From: Solimonas marina
GTDB taxonomy: Bacteria > Pseudomonadota > Gammaproteobacteria > Nevskiales > Nevskiaceae
Length of the DNA: 64,000 nucleotides
Assembly: GCF_012241385.1 (NCBI RefSeq)
Contig: NZ_JAAVXB010000003.1
Location: 1 to 64,000 of the forward strand
Direction of reading: 5' to 3'
The translations under genes and the position numbers were made by a program. Positions within the stretch are counted from its first letter, which is position 1, and each line of letters starts with the position of its first letter. Below are positions 9,145-18,659 of this stretch, in pieces. The notes beneath the pieces were generated by a model. It was given only the letters and a program-made list of their open reading frames with translations, searched no databases and was not told the DNA's origin.

Positions 9145-9198
9145 CATCGCGGTCGCGAATCTTGCGCCGCGATGTTCGTGGCCGCCGTCGACGGCGGC
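9145..9198. repeat. Two hairpins upstream of LysR gene
   Basis: CATCGCGG (9145-9152) pairs with CCGCGATG (9167-9174), and GCCGCCGTCGACGGCGGC (9181-9198) is a perfect 18-bp palindrome. They lie between DUF3187 and the LysR start at 9234. They may be REP-derived or operator sites. No T-tract follows, so an intrinsic terminator is unlikely. Confidence 0.5.
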
Positions 9199-9233
9199 TA
9201 CAGGGGAGCGGGGGCTCTTGGGGGATCGTCGAT

Positions 9234-10145
9234 ATGCGTTTGACTTTGGATGCGCTCGAGACGCTGGATGCGATCGAGCAGCAAGGAAGCTTTGCTCGCG
9301 CGGCTGAGGTCCTGCACCGCGTGCCGTCGGCCGTGACGTACACGGTGCAAAAGCTCGAATCGGACCTGGGCGTGCAGTTGTTCGACCGTGCCGGCAAGCG
9401 TGCGCGTCTGACCGATGCCGGCCGCGCCCTGGTCGAGCGCGGACGTCATTTACTGCGCGAGGCCGAGACGCTGGAAAACTGCGTCAAGCGCGTCGCGCAT
9501 GGCTGGGAAGTGCAGCTGACGCTGGCGATCGACGAAATCATTCCGATGTCGCTGATCTACCCGTTGATCGCCGAGTTCGACGCCCTGGGCAGCGGTACGC
9601 GCCTGCGCCTGACGCGTGAAACCTTTGGCGGCGGCTGGGATGCGCTGATCGATCGGCGCGCCGACCTGACGATCGGCGCCGCCGGGCAGATGCCGCAGGG
9701 TCACGGCCTGGCCAGCCGTGCGTGGTGCAACGTGCCGTTCGTGTTCGCGGTGGCGCCGCATCATCCACTGGCGTCACTGCCCGAGCCGCTGAAGTTCGAC
9801 GATGTCGTCGCGCATCGCGCGATCGTTGCCGCCGACTCGTCGCGCAAGCTGGCGCCGCGTGCCAGCGGCATCCTCGACGGTCAGGACGCGCTGATCGTGC
9901 CGTCGCTGAGCACCAAACGCGAGGCGCAGATCGCCGGCCTCGGCGTCGGCTTTCTGCCCGACTACATGATTGCCGATGACCTGCACGCCGGCCGCCTGCT
10001 GGTGCGCGAGGTCGATGCGCCGCGCGGTCCGGCGTTGCTGCACCTGGCCTGGCGCGCCGGCGAGGATGGGCGCGCGCTCAGCTGGTTCCGCGAGCGCGTG
10101 CAAGGCGATGCCGAACTGCCAGCGGCGATGCATGCCAGCGGATGA
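9234..10145 (+). CDS. LysR-family transcriptional regulator
   Basis: 303 residues. The N-terminal winged helix-turn-helix is RLTLDALETLDAIEQQGSF followed by AAEVLHRVPSAVTYTVQKLE. The substrate-binding domain starts after residue 85 and includes LTLAIDEIIPMSLIYPLI and AGLGVGFLPDYM. The HTH resembles the AllS/YhaJ branch. There is no divergent neighbour, so the target is not evident. The start gives a normal LysR N-terminus; the upstream in-frame extension is rejected. Confidence 0.85.
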   Translation: MRLTLDALETLDAIEQQGSFARAAEVLHRVPSAVTYTVQKLESDLGVQLFDRAGKRARLTDAGRALVERGRHLLREAETLENCVKRVAHGWEVQLTLAIDEIIPMSLIYPLIAEFDALGSGTRLRLTRETFGGGWDALIDRRADLTIGAAGQMPQGHGLASRAWCNVPFVFAVAPHHPLASLPEPLKFDDVVAHRAIVAADSSRKLAPRASGILDGQDALIVPSLSTKREAQIAGLGVGFLPDYMIADDLHAGRLLVREVDAPRGPALLHLAWRAGEDGRALSWFRERVQGDAELPAAMHASG

Positions 10146-10231
10146 CCCCCAGATTAGGGTAGTGCCGCAGATTTGCACTGTGTGACGATCCGCGTGCGCA
10201 CCGGGGTGTGCGTCTTCAACAGGGGATTTTC

Positions 10232-10990
10232 ATGCGTCAATCAGCAGTGCTGCTCGTTGCGGCGGGCCTGGTCTGTGCCTGCGCGACTGCCAGTGCCCAG
10301 GAATCCGAATCCACCGGCGGTGCCACCGCCGCAGCACCGGCGCCGCGCTCGACGCACGGCGCCGCCGTGCGCTTCGGCACCGACGGTTTCGGTCTGGCCT
10401 ACACCTTCGGCCTGAATCGCTACGTCGATCTGCGTGCCGGCTATCAGTTCGGCGCGTATTCGTACACCGATACCGAGGACGGTACCGACTACAAGGCCAA
10501 GCTCAAGCTCAACGCGCTGACCGGCATGGTCGACATCAAGCCGTTCGCCGGCGGCTTCCGCGTGAGCGCCGGCCTGTACGGCAAGGCGCCGGAACTGGAC
10601 ATGCACGCGCACGGCTACGACGACTACGACATCGGCGACGAAACCTATCGTGGTGATCTGGCGCTGAAAGGCCATACCGATCTCGGCAAGGTCTCGCCGT
10701 ACCTCGGCATCGGCTGGGGCGGCACGTCGAACGGCAAGGGCTTTGGTGTGTCGTTCGACATGGGCGTGATCTTCGGCAAGTCGCCGAAAATCGATCTGGC
10801 CGCGTCGGGCATGGCCTGCAACGCCAGCGCCGACCCGTCCTGTGATCCCAACGGTCCGGAAGGCTTCGACGTCAACGACAACGCCGACTTCCAGGCCGAG
10901 TTGGAAAAGGAACGCAAGAACATCGAGGACGATGCCAAGGACTACCGCTACTGGCCGGTCCTCAACCTCGGCCTGCACTACCGTTTCTAA
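10232..10990 (+). CDS. Predicted outer-membrane beta-barrel protein
   Basis: 252 residues. A signal peptide with likely cleavage after ATASA (residue 23) is followed by a Ser/Thr/Ala linker and repeated amphipathic strands (YVDLRAGYQFGAY, KLNALTGMVDIKPF). It ends LNLGLHYRF with C-terminal Phe, the hallmark of Bam substrates. An acidic stretch (ELEKERKNIEDDAKD) precedes the last strand, as in small barrels with a periplasmic loop. The ATG at 10232 with AGGGGA upstream is preferred over one 8 codons earlier. Function unknown. Confidence 0.75.
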   Translation: MRQSAVLLVAAGLVCACATASAQESESTGGATAAAPAPRSTHGAAVRFGTDGFGLAYTFGLNRYVDLRAGYQFGAYSYTDTEDGTDYKAKLKLNALTGMVDIKPFAGGFRVSAGLYGKAPELDMHAHGYDDYDIGDETYRGDLALKGHTDLGKVSPYLGIGWGGTSNGKGFGVSFDMGVIFGKSPKIDLAASGMACNASADPSCDPNGPEGFDVNDNADFQAELEKERKNIEDDAKDYRYWPVLNLGLHYRF

Positions 10991-11000
10991 CGAGCGCTGC

Positions 11001-11040
11001 CGCGCCGCTGCCCGGGACTTTCGCGGTCCCGGGCGGCGCG
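11001..11040. terminator. Strong hairpin between convergent genes
   Basis: CGCGCCGCTGCCCGGGAC pairs with GTCCCGGGCGGCGCG apart from a 3-nt bulge; the loop is TTTCGCG. It lies exactly between the barrel gene and the convergent membrane-protein gene. There is no U-tract, so it is only a possible terminator. Confidence 0.4.
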
Positions 11041-11048
11041 CATCACCG

Positions 11049-11519
11049 TCACAGTACGTGCATGGCGCGCAGCACGCCGGCGAACAGCACGACAAAGCCG
11101 CCGATCTCGGCGAGCGACAGCACCACCATGAAGGCCAGCAAGCCGTGTCGCGGCAGTTGAATGCGGCCGATGCGCTGCGGCCGCGCAAACTGATTGTCGG
11201 TGTCGTTCAGCCAGCCGTGCAGCACATAGCCGCCGATCGCCGCTGCGAAGAACGCCAGCGGCAGTGCCGTCGCCCAGAAATTGACGCGGGCCGGCCATGC
11301 CGAAAGTTGCGCGAACGCGGCCAGCAGCAGCGCCGCGAAGGCGTAAAGCAAGGCGCTGCGGTGCGCAACGTCGACATAGACCGGTGCCTGCGCGCGGTCG
11401 CGCGTGGCGATATGCGCGTACTTCCAGACGCCGGTGACCAGTCCGGCGAGAAAGAATACCCCGGCGCTGATCAAGGCAATGCGTGTGGCCGGTGCCAGCA
11501 AGGCGGCGTCCATGCTCAT
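11049..11519 (-). CDS. Small integral membrane protein, four predicted helices
   Basis: 156 residues with four hydrophobic segments: about 13-32, 55-72, 80-100 and 128-150. The start ATGAGCATG overlaps the stop of the upstream GST gene (TGA at 11516-11518), so the pair is co-translated. No family recognised; the size and layout resemble uncharacterised four-helix inner-membrane proteins. Function not assigned. Confidence 0.7.
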   Translation of the reverse strand: MSMDAALLAPATRIALISAGVFFLAGLVTGVWKYAHIATRDRAQAPVYVDVAHRSALLYAFAALLLAAFAQLSAWPARVNFWATALPLAFFAAAIGGYVLHGWLNDTDNQFARPQRIGRIQLPRHGLLAFMVVLSLAEIGGFVVLFAGVLRAMHVL

Positions 11520-12121
11520 TTGGAGATCATCGGCATGAAGCCGGGCTGCGCTTCGACGCGCGCCAGCCAGGCACGGATCTGCGGATAGGCATCGAGTGAA
11601 AAGTCGCCCTCGTGCGCGACGTGCGTGTATGCCCACAGGGCAATGTCGGCGATCGTGTACGCCTCGCCGACCAGAAACGGCGTCTTGCGCAGCTGCGTTT
11701 CGAGCACGTCGAGCGCCGCATAGCCGCGCGTGCGCGTCTCGGCGATCTTCACCGCCCACTCGTCACGCTTGCCGAGATAGCGGATCCAGTAACGCACGGT
11801 GGCGATGTACGGCTCGTGGCTGTACTGCTCGAAGAACAGCCATTGCAGGACCAGCGCACGCAGCCAGCGGTCGTCGGGAAGCAGCGGCGAACCCTCGGCC
11901 AGATAACAGAGCATCGCGTTCGATTCGGCGAGCACGCGGCCGTCGTCGAACACCAGCGTCGGCACCTTGCCGTTCGGATTGAGCGCCAGAAATTCGGGCG
12001 TGCGCGAGCCGCCGTGGACGATGTCGATCTCGATCCAGCGATGCTCGATGCCAAGCTGATGCATCAGCAACGCCGCCTTGTGGCAGTTGCCGGATCCGCT
12101 CATCCCATAAAGCGTCAGCAT
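11516..12121 (-). CDS. Glutathione S-transferase family protein
   Basis: 201 residues. The thioredoxin-like N-terminal half has TLYGMSGSGNCHKAALLMH, NPNGKVPTLV and ESNAMLCYLAEG, the cis-Pro and glutathione gamma-Glu binding motifs. The helical C-terminal half has TIADIALWAYTHVAHEG. The start MLTLYGM fits the family; 24 upstream in-frame residues are not GST-like. It forms a two-gene unit with the membrane protein. Substrate unknown. Confidence 0.88.
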   Translation of the reverse strand: MLTLYGMSGSGNCHKAALLMHQLGIEHRWIEIDIVHGGSRTPEFLALNPNGKVPTLVFDDGRVLAESNAMLCYLAEGSPLLPDDRWLRALVLQWLFFEQYSHEPYIATVRYWIRYLGKRDEWAVKIAETRTRGYAALDVLETQLRKTPFLVGEAYTIADIALWAYTHVAHEGDFSLDAYPQIRAWLARVEAQPGFMPMISK

Positions 12122-12565
12122 CACGATGCCCCTTGCTCGACATGACAGAACGTCAAGGCGCGCGAGTATCGCCTGCGGCCGGTCTGCATCCAAGCGCGAC
12201 GTCTCTGCAAATGAATGGACCGCGGACCGTCAGCAATTTGTCAGCATAAAACGGGGCATGCGCTGCCGGTCCACCTGTCCGTGCCCGCTGCCGCAACGCC
12301 TCGCTTTGGTGCTGCCTTAGGGCCGCGCCTGACGTTGGTCAGGGCCCGGCTGCGCAACGGCTTGCCGCGGTGGCCGCCGCGACCACGCGCTACGGCGGTG
12401 CGCGACCCCAGCCTTCCGGTGCCCTTAATTACTATGCCAATCGGTATAGTAAAAATTCACTGAGAGGTTTTCCTTTTCAGGATTCTGCTTGTTTTTCCCG
12501 CACGATGGCCATTGGGGATGTGGCCGCCCACGGCCACCGTATTACCGATCAGGTTCGGGGACTAC
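12122..12565. promoter_or_regulatory. Upstream region of the M36 protease
   Basis: This 444-bp spacer has no gene. Its last 140 bp become AT-richer and hold ACTATGCCAATCGGTATAGT (12431-12450), an imperfect palindrome that could be an operator or overlap the promoter. A short ATG-led frame before 12566 has no protein-like features. Confidence 0.4.
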
Positions 12566-15500
12566 ATGAAGCGGATTCTCTTTACGGGCGCGCTCGCGCT
12601 CGGTGCGGCGACGGCCGCCGGTGCAGCGCAGCCGACGCTGAAGAACTACGACGCGTTCTGGGCCACGCAGAAGAAGACAGCGTACGCGCAGCTGCTGCAG
12701 ACCAAGGCGGCGCGCACGGACCGTCACTACGATGCGCAGCTGGGCGGTTCGACCTTCGTCTGGGCCGACCGCGTCGCCAGCGCACCGACCGTTGCGCTCG
12801 GCGCCAGCAATCGCCGCGGCCAGCTCGAAACCTTCGCGCGCCAGTTCCTGCGCAAGCAAGCCGGCCATCTGGCGATCAAGTCCAGCAGCGTCGAGACCGC
12901 GGTGTTGACCGATCTGCAGGATCTTGGCCACGGCCCGGTGATCGCGCGCTTCCGGCAGAAGGTTGGCGGTGTCGAAGTCTTCAACCGCGAAGTCAATGTG
13001 ATGCTGGACCGCAGCGGTCGTCCGGTCGCCGCGTCCGGCTATTTTGCGACCAGCGACGATGTCCGCAGCCCGCAGGCCTTTGCCGGCGACGCCGCCAAGA
13101 CCGCCATCGTCAAGGCGTTCGCGCAACTCGGCGTGAGCGTCAGCAGCGGCCTGTTGCAGAAGAACGAAACGCAGGGCGACTACGGTTTGTTCTCGCTCAA
13201 CACCATCCTCAGCAACTTCGCCATCACGCGTCAGCCGCGCGTGAAGAAGGTCTACTACGCCAAGCAGGACAAGCTGGTGCCGGCGTACTACGTCGAACTG
13301 TTCGGCCGCTACGCCGACAAGAGCGGCACCACGGCGTGGTCGTTCGTGATCGGCGCCGACGGCAGCAAGCTGTTCGCCAAGGATCTGGTCGCCTACGACA
13401 ACGCGCCGTTCAGCTACCGCGTGTTCGCCGACAGCGACGGCATCCATCAGCCGTTCGACGCGCCGCTGGGCAACGGCTATGTGCCGTTCCCGGGGTCGGC
13501 CGTCGGTGAGGAACTGACGCGGACCAGTGCCACCGCCAATCTGGTGACGCTGGTCAGCGGTCCGATCTCGACCGCCGATCCGTGGCTGGCCGACGATGCG
13601 ACCACCACCACCGGCAACAACGCCGACGCGTTCCTCGACACCGGCCCGCAGCTGGCGATTCCGCTGAATCTGCCGGACCCGATCGGCACGCTGACCGGCG
13701 ACGGCTATATCCCGTATTCGGGTGATCTGCGCGTCGCGCTGACCGGCGATCGCACGTTCGACTATGCGATCGCCGCCGACGATGATCCGTCGACCGACAG
13801 CGCCAAGAACGCCGCCATCGTCAACCTGTTCTACATGAACAACTGGCTGCACGACTGGTGGTACGACCACGGTTTCAACGAGGCGGCCGGCAACGCGCAG
13901 GACGACAACTACGGCCGTGGCGGCGAAGAAGGCGACGCGATTTCCGCACAGGGCCAGGACTCGTCGGGGCGCAACAACGCCAATATGGCGACGCCGGCCG
14001 ACGGCGGCTCGCCGACCATGCAGATGTATCTGTTCGACGGTCCGCTCAGCGGCGAAGTCTCGGTGACCGAGCCGACCGGGCTCGATCCGTTCAAGTTCAC
14101 CGGTGCCAGCTTCGGCCCGAACACCTTCGACGTCAGCGGCGAGATCGCGCTGGCGAACGATGCGGTCGGCGAGCCGGCCGACGGCTGCGCCGGCGATGTC
14201 AGCGTGCCGATCACCGGCACCACGATCCCGGCGCCGCCGCAGCCCTCGCTACTCGGCAAGATCGCCATCGTTGATCGTGGCACCTGCTCGTTCACGACCA
14301 AGGAGCAGTTCGCGACGCTGTCCGGCGCCAAGGCGCTGGTCGTCGTCAACAACGCCGACGGCAACCCGATCACGATGGGCAACGCCGACATCCCGATCTC
14401 GATCGGCATCACCACCGACCAGCTCTACGTGCTGCCGGCGGTGATGATCAGCAAGGCCGACGGTCAGAAGCTCAAGGATCTGGTTGCTGCCGGTACATCG
14501 GTGACGATGCACGTCGAGCGTGATCCATCGATCGACTACGACGGCACGATGGACGAGATGGTGATCTCGCACGAGTTCTTCCATCACGTCAGCAATCGCC
14601 TGGTCGGCAACGGCTCGGGTCTGTCGAACACCCAGGGCGGTGGCATGGGCGAGGGCTGGAGCGATGTCGACTCGCTGCTGCTCGTGGTGCGCCCGGAAGA
14701 CGTCAGCGCCGGCTCGGCGACGTATCCGAACGATCACTGGCAGGGCGCCTATCCGACCGGCTTCTACGTCATTCCGGACTACTACTTCGGCATCCGCCGC
14801 GCGCCGTACTCGACGCGCATGGACGTCAATCCGCTGACCTTCAAGCACATCACCGAGGGCGTGCCGATCGAAGGTGCGCCGGTGTCGTTCGGCGCCGACG
14901 GCACCAACAACTCCGAAGTGCACGACGTCGGCGAAGTCTGGGCCAACATGCTGTGGGAGGTGTACGCGGCGCTGCTCAATCATCACGACTTCGACACCGC
15001 GCAGTCGCGGATGAAGGACTACGTGATCGCCGGCCTGAAGATGACGCCGTCGTCGCCGACCTTCACCGAAGCGCGTGACGGCGTGCTGGCGGCGGCGCTG
15101 GCCACCGACCCGGCCGACTACGCGCTGGCCGCGCGTGCGTTCGCCAAGCGTGGCATGGGCGTCGACGCCGTCTCGCCGGACCGCAGCAGCACCACCAACG
15201 ACGGCGTCGTCGAAAGCTATGTCGCGTTCGAGGCGCCGCTGCCGACACTGAAGGCCGGTATCGGCAGTGTCGCCGAAGGTTTCGACGATTGTGATCACGA
15301 CGGCGTGCTCGACGCCGGCGAGACCGGCCTGCTGACGTTCTCACTGTTCAACAACGGCGCGTATACGCCGGGCGATACCGTCACGGTTTCCGTCGCCTCG
15401 ACCAACGGCGAGCTGACGCTGGCCGGCGGCACCCTGAGCTTCGTGGCGCCGGCGATCGGCGAGACCGCCGACGCCAGCATCACCGCGACGCTGGCCAGCA

Positions 15501-17029
15501 CCGCCGCTTCGCCGCTCAGCGTCGGCTTGACGCTGACGGTCGAACCGCCGGCGACGGACGACGGTTCGGTGCTCTATCCGGATCCGGGCACGGTCACGCT
15601 GCTGACCAACTACGACATTGCCAAGACCGCGACCAGCGATGACTTCGAGTACCCGACGATCGCGGCCTCGGGCTGGACGCGCAGTTCGACCGGGACCACC
15701 TCACAGTGGGACATCGTCGACGACAACGACGATCTCGGCACCGGCAAGATCTGGTACGCGCCGGATCCGGAGTCGACGTCCGATCTGTACCTGGTGACGC
15801 CGGCGTTCTCGGTGCCGAGCGACGCTACGCTCTCGATCAGCTTCGACCATCACTATGACTTCGAATCGCTGCTGCCGATTCCGTACATCGGCACCGGCTG
15901 GGACGGCGGCATGGTCGAAGTCAGCACCGATGGCGGCGCGACGTGGACCGAAGTCACCGACTTCGGCGCCTCGTTCACGCAGAACGGCTACAACGGCACG
16001 GCCCAGGTCTTCAGCCACCGCGCGTTCGTCAACAGCAACAGCGGCATGCAGACCTCGGTGCTCGACTTCGCGAAGCTGCTCGCCGGCCAGACCGCGCAGC
16101 TGCGTTTCCACGTGGGGGCCGACGAGGTCAACGGCGGCTATGGCTGGGCGGTCGACAACGTCGCGATGACCGGCACCAGCGGCCCGGTCTTCAACAGCGT
16201 GTCGGCCGACGACGGCGAGTGCCTGACCCCCGGCGGCACGACCGGCGGCAGCACCACGGGGGGCGGTACCGGTGCGACCGATGCCACGGCGGCACTGACG
16301 GCGACGCCGACCAGCGGCGACATCCCGCTGCAGGTGGCGTTCGACGCGTCCACTTCGGCCGGCGCCGACGGTGCGGCGATCACGCAGTACACCTTCGTCT
16401 TCGGCGACGGCAGCGACCCGGTGACCACGACCTCGCCGACGCTGAGCTACACGTATACGGCGGCCGGTACGTTTGAAGCCGAAGTCGTCGTCACCGATGC
16501 CGACGGCCACACCGCCGAATCGTCGATCGTGACGATCAAGCCGACCACGACCATCGTCGTCGGCGGTTCCGACCATCCGGTTGCGGCGCTGGTCGTGACG
16601 CCGACTTCGGGCACGGCGCCACTGAACGTCTCGTTCGACGGCTCGCGCTCGTTTTCCTCGGATGGCGCGTCGATCACCGGCTATCGCTGGAACTTCGGTG
16701 ATGGCTCGGCTGTTGTCACCACCACCCGCCCCACCACCACGCACGTCTACACGCAGGTCGGCACGTTTACGCCGTCGTTGACGGTCACCGACAGCGAAGG
16801 CAGCTCGTCCGATGCCGTGGTCGCGCAGGTCAAGACCGTGGCGGCCGGCGGCGGCGGCGGCACCACGACCGGCGGCACAGGCGGTGGCGGTTCGGGCAGC
16901 GGCGGTGGTAGCGGCGGGGCCAGCAACAGCGGCAACAACGGTGGTGCGATGGGCCTCGGCTCTGTGCTGGCACTGGGCGCGGCGGCATTGCTGCGGCGTC
17001 GCAAGCCGGGCTTGCGTCGCGGGCGCTGA
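12566..17029 (+). CDS. Secreted M36 (fungalysin-type) metallopeptidase with PA and PKD domains
   Basis: 1487 residues. A signal peptide is followed by a fungalysin propeptide (about 40-290, FTP/PepSY-like) and an M36 catalytic domain with zinc motif HEFFH (669-673) and third ligand E696 in GMGEGWSD. A protease-associated domain is inserted before HEFFH (KIAIVDRGTCSFTTK, about 565-640). After the catalytic part come a beta-sandwich region (about 900-1210), then two PKD domains (FGDGSDPVTT, RWNFGDGSAVVTT). A Gly/Ser-rich linker, a short hydrophobic helix and RRRKPGLRRGR form a GlyGly-CTERM-like sorting tail. It probably degrades extracellular protein. ATG 12566 is chosen because the signal peptide MKRILFTGALALGAAT starts there. 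Confidence 0.93.
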   Translation: MKRILFTGALALGAATAAGAAQPTLKNYDAFWATQKKTAYAQLLQTKAARTDRHYDAQLGGSTFVWADRVASAPTVALGASNRRGQLETFARQFLRKQAGHLAIKSSSVETAVLTDLQDLGHGPVIARFRQKVGGVEVFNREVNVMLDRSGRPVAASGYFATSDDVRSPQAFAGDAAKTAIVKAFAQLGVSVSSGLLQKNETQGDYGLFSLNTILSNFAITRQPRVKKVYYAKQDKLVPAYYVELFGRYADKSGTTAWSFVIGADGSKLFAKDLVAYDNAPFSYRVFADSDGIHQPFDAPLGNGYVPFPGSAVGEELTRTSATANLVTLVSGPISTADPWLADDATTTTGNNADAFLDTGPQLAIPLNLPDPIGTLTGDGYIPYSGDLRVALTGDRTFDYAIAADDDPSTDSAKNAAIVNLFYMNNWLHDWWYDHGFNEAAGNAQDDNYGRGGEEGDAISAQGQDSSGRNNANMATPADGGSPTMQMYLFDGPLSGEVSVTEPTGLDPFKFTGASFGPNTFDVSGEIALANDAVGEPADGCAGDVSVPITGTTIPAPPQPSLLGKIAIVDRGTCSFTTKEQFATLSGAKALVVVNNADGNPITMGNADIPISIGITTDQLYVLPAVMISKADGQKLKDLVAAGTSVTMHVERDPSIDYDGTMDEMVISHEFFHHVSNRLVGNGSGLSNTQGGGMGEGWSDVDSLLLVVRPEDVSAGSATYPNDHWQGAYPTGFYVIPDYYFGIRRAPYSTRMDVNPLTFKHITEGVPIEGAPVSFGADGTNNSEVHDVGEVWANMLWEVYAALLNHHDFDTAQSRMKDYVIAGLKMTPSSPTFTEARDGVLAAALATDPADYALAARAFAKRGMGVDAVSPDRSSTTNDGVVESYVAFEAPLPTLKAGIGSVAEGFDDCDHDGVLDAGETGLLTFSLFNNGAYTPGDTVTVSVASTNGELTLAGGTLSFVAPAIGETADASITATLASTAASPLSVGLTLTVEPPATDDGSVLYPDPGTVTLLTNYDIAKTATSDDFEYPTIAASGWTRSSTGTTSQWDIVDDNDDLGTGKIWYAPDPESTSDLYLVTPAFSVPSDATLSISFDHHYDFESLLPIPYIGTGWDGGMVEVSTDGGATWTEVTDFGASFTQNGYNGTAQVFSHRAFVNSNSGMQTSVLDFAKLLAGQTAQLRFHVGADEVNGGYGWAVDNVAMTGTSGPVFNSVSADDGECLTPGGTTGGSTTGGGTGATDATAALTATPTSGDIPLQVAFDASTSAGADGAAITQYTFVFGDGSDPVTTTSPTLSYTYTAAGTFEAEVVVTDADGHTAESSIVTIKPTTTIVVGGSDHPVAALVVTPTSGTAPLNVSFDGSRSFSSDGASITGYRWNFGDGSAVVTTTRPTTTHVYTQVGTFTPSLTVTDSEGSSSDAVVAQVKTVAAGGGGGTTTGGTGGGGSGSGGGSGGASNSGNNGGAMGLGSVLALGAAALLRRRKPGLRRGR

Positions 17030-17060
17030 TTGCCGTCTTACGCGGGGGTGTAAGGGGGAG

Positions 17061-17090
17061 GGCGGCGGACTTCGGTTCGCCGCCTTTTTT
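17061..17090 (+). terminator. Rho-independent terminator of the protease gene
   Basis: GGCGGCGGAC-TTCG-GTTCGCCGCC with a single mismatch, a stable UUCG-type loop and T6. It lies 31 bp after the protease stop. Confidence 0.93.
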
Positions 17091-17143
17091 GTTACACACG
17101 TATTCAGCCGCGCGCACGGCGGATACGGCACAATGCGCGCACG

Positions 17144-17464
17144 ATGCGCCATCCCATTGCCAAGCTCACTCCGCTGCTGCTCGTGCTGCTCGCCGGCTGC
17201 GCGCACGATCGGCCCAAGCCTGACCAGCAGCTGCGCGAGCAGTTCAAACAGGCCGATCAGAATGGCGACGAGCAGCTGACACCGGAAGAGTTCAAGGCCC
17301 TGAAGCTGCCAGGCGTGAGCTTCCAGATGGTCGACACCGACGGCAATGGCCTCGTTACGCTCGCCGAACTCGAAAACTACATCACCTGGCGCCGTGTTCA
17401 GGATGAGGGTCGACGCCGCTACGAGCAGCTCCAGCGCCAGGAGCATCTGCCGCCGACGCCATGA
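17144..17464 (+). CDS. EF-hand lipoprotein
   Basis: 106 residues. A lipobox LLAGC puts the acylated cysteine at 19. Two canonical calcium loops follow: D38-Q-N-G-D-E-Q-L-T-P-E-E49 and D64-T-D-G-N-G-L-V-T-L-A-E75, with acidic residues at the expected ligand positions. A charged helix (RRRYEQLQRQE) and a Pro-rich end close the protein. It is a probable periplasmic Ca2+ sensor or buffer. The stop overlaps the TauE-like gene (ATGA), so they are coupled. Confidence 0.85.
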   Translation: MRHPIAKLTPLLLVLLAGCAHDRPKPDQQLREQFKQADQNGDEQLTPEEFKALKLPGVSFQMVDTDGNGLVTLAELENYITWRRVQDEGRRRYEQLQRQEHLPPTP

Positions 17465-18198
17465 CGGCGCTCGACATCGCGATCACGCTGGTCGGTTTCG
17501 GAACCGCCGCGTTGTCCGGTGCAGCGGGTCTGGGCGGCGGCACCATCCTGATCGGCGTGTTCTATGCAATCGGCATGACGCCGGCCGAAGCCGTGCCCTT
17601 GTTCGCCGCCGTGCAGTTCGTTTCCAACAGCTCCCGTACGGTGGCCTATGTTCGTCATGTCGAATGGTCGGCCGCCGGCTGGTTTCTGCTGGCCGGCATT
17701 CCGGCGACGCTGATCGTTGCGCCGTTCATTGCCGACGTCGACGGCGACGTGGTCAAGCTGGTGCTGGCGGGCCTCATCCTCGCGTCGCTGGCGCCGCAGG
17801 CCAGCGCCAAGCCGATGCCGGCGCGGCCGGCGTTTGCGCTGGCCGGCTTTCTGAACGGCAGCATCGGCTTGTTCGTTGGTGCCACGGGTTTGTTTGTCGG
17901 GCGCCTGTTCTTCCGTCCGGATTGGCGCAAGGAAACGGTGATCGGCACGCTGGCGATGACCCAGATGCTCGGCCATGGCCTGCGGGTGCTGGCTTATGGT
18001 CTCGCCGGCTTTTCGGCCATCGCTGCGCCGCAACGGCTGATTCCGCTGTGCATCGCCGTCATCCTTGGCACGATGTTCGGCAAGCGGCTCAACGGCTGGA
18101 TCAGCGACCGCGCCTTCGCGCGGCTGTTCCGCGTCATTCTCATCGTCCTGTCGTGCAAGCTGATCTGGGACGCCCTGCGAGGTTACGGATGGATCTGA
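17461..18198 (+). CDS. TauE/SafE-family sulfite/anion exporter-like membrane protein
   Basis: 245 residues with about eight hydrophobic segments and the TauE-type repeat GTAALSGAAGLGGGTILIG, echoed by FLNGSIGLFVGATG in the second half. The family exports sulfite or organosulfur anions across the inner membrane; the substrate here is unknown. It lies between, and overlaps, the EF-hand lipoprotein and thioesterase genes. Confidence 0.85.
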   Translation: MTALDIAITLVGFGTAALSGAAGLGGGTILIGVFYAIGMTPAEAVPLFAAVQFVSNSSRTVAYVRHVEWSAAGWFLLAGIPATLIVAPFIADVDGDVVKLVLAGLILASLAPQASAKPMPARPAFALAGFLNGSIGLFVGATGLFVGRLFFRPDWRKETVIGTLAMTQMLGHGLRVLAYGLAGFSAIAAPQRLIPLCIAVILGTMFGKRLNGWISDRAFARLFRVILIVLSCKLIWDALRGYGWI

Positions 18199-18623
18199 AA
18201 CTCGATGCGGCCGCCGTGCAGGCGCTGATTCGCGACGGTCTGGTCGCCGCTGGTCGTGGCGGGTTGGTCGTCGAGGAAGTGCGCGTCAACTATGCGCGCA
18301 TCTGCCTGCCGTTCGAGGACGGCATGCTGAGGCCTGGCCGCGTGATTTCCGGGCCGACGCTGTTCACCGCGGCAGACAGTGCGATGTACGCGCTGGTGCT
18401 GGCCCACCTCGGTCCGGCGCTGATGGCGGTGACCAGCGACATGAACCTGCGCTTTCTCGCCAAGGCGCGCCCCGGCGATGTGATCGGCGAGGCGATCTTT
18501 CTGAAACTCGGGCGCCGTTTGGCGGTCATGGAAGCAAGGCTTTCGAGCCGCGCCGAGCCTGACCGCATCGTCGCGCATGCGACCGGCAGTTATGCATTGC
18601 CGATCGCGAGTGATCATGCGTAA
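18189..18623 (+). CDS. PaaI-like hotdog-fold thioesterase
   Basis: 144 residues. The signature SGPTLFTAADSAMYALVLAHLG matches the hotdog helix and active-site region of PaaI-type acyl-CoA thioesterases, followed by TSDMNLRFLAKARPGDVIGEA. The start at 18189 overlaps the TauE-like gene by 10 bp. Likely a cytoplasmic acyl-CoA hydrolase; specificity unknown. Confidence 0.85.
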   Translation: MDLKLDAAAVQALIRDGLVAAGRGGLVVEEVRVNYARICLPFEDGMLRPGRVISGPTLFTAADSAMYALVLAHLGPALMAVTSDMNLRFLAKARPGDVIGEAIFLKLGRRLAVMEARLSSRAEPDRIVAHATGSYALPIASDHA

Positions 18624-18659
18624 GGCCCGGTTGCGGCGCTGCTCGTGATTGGAGGCGTC

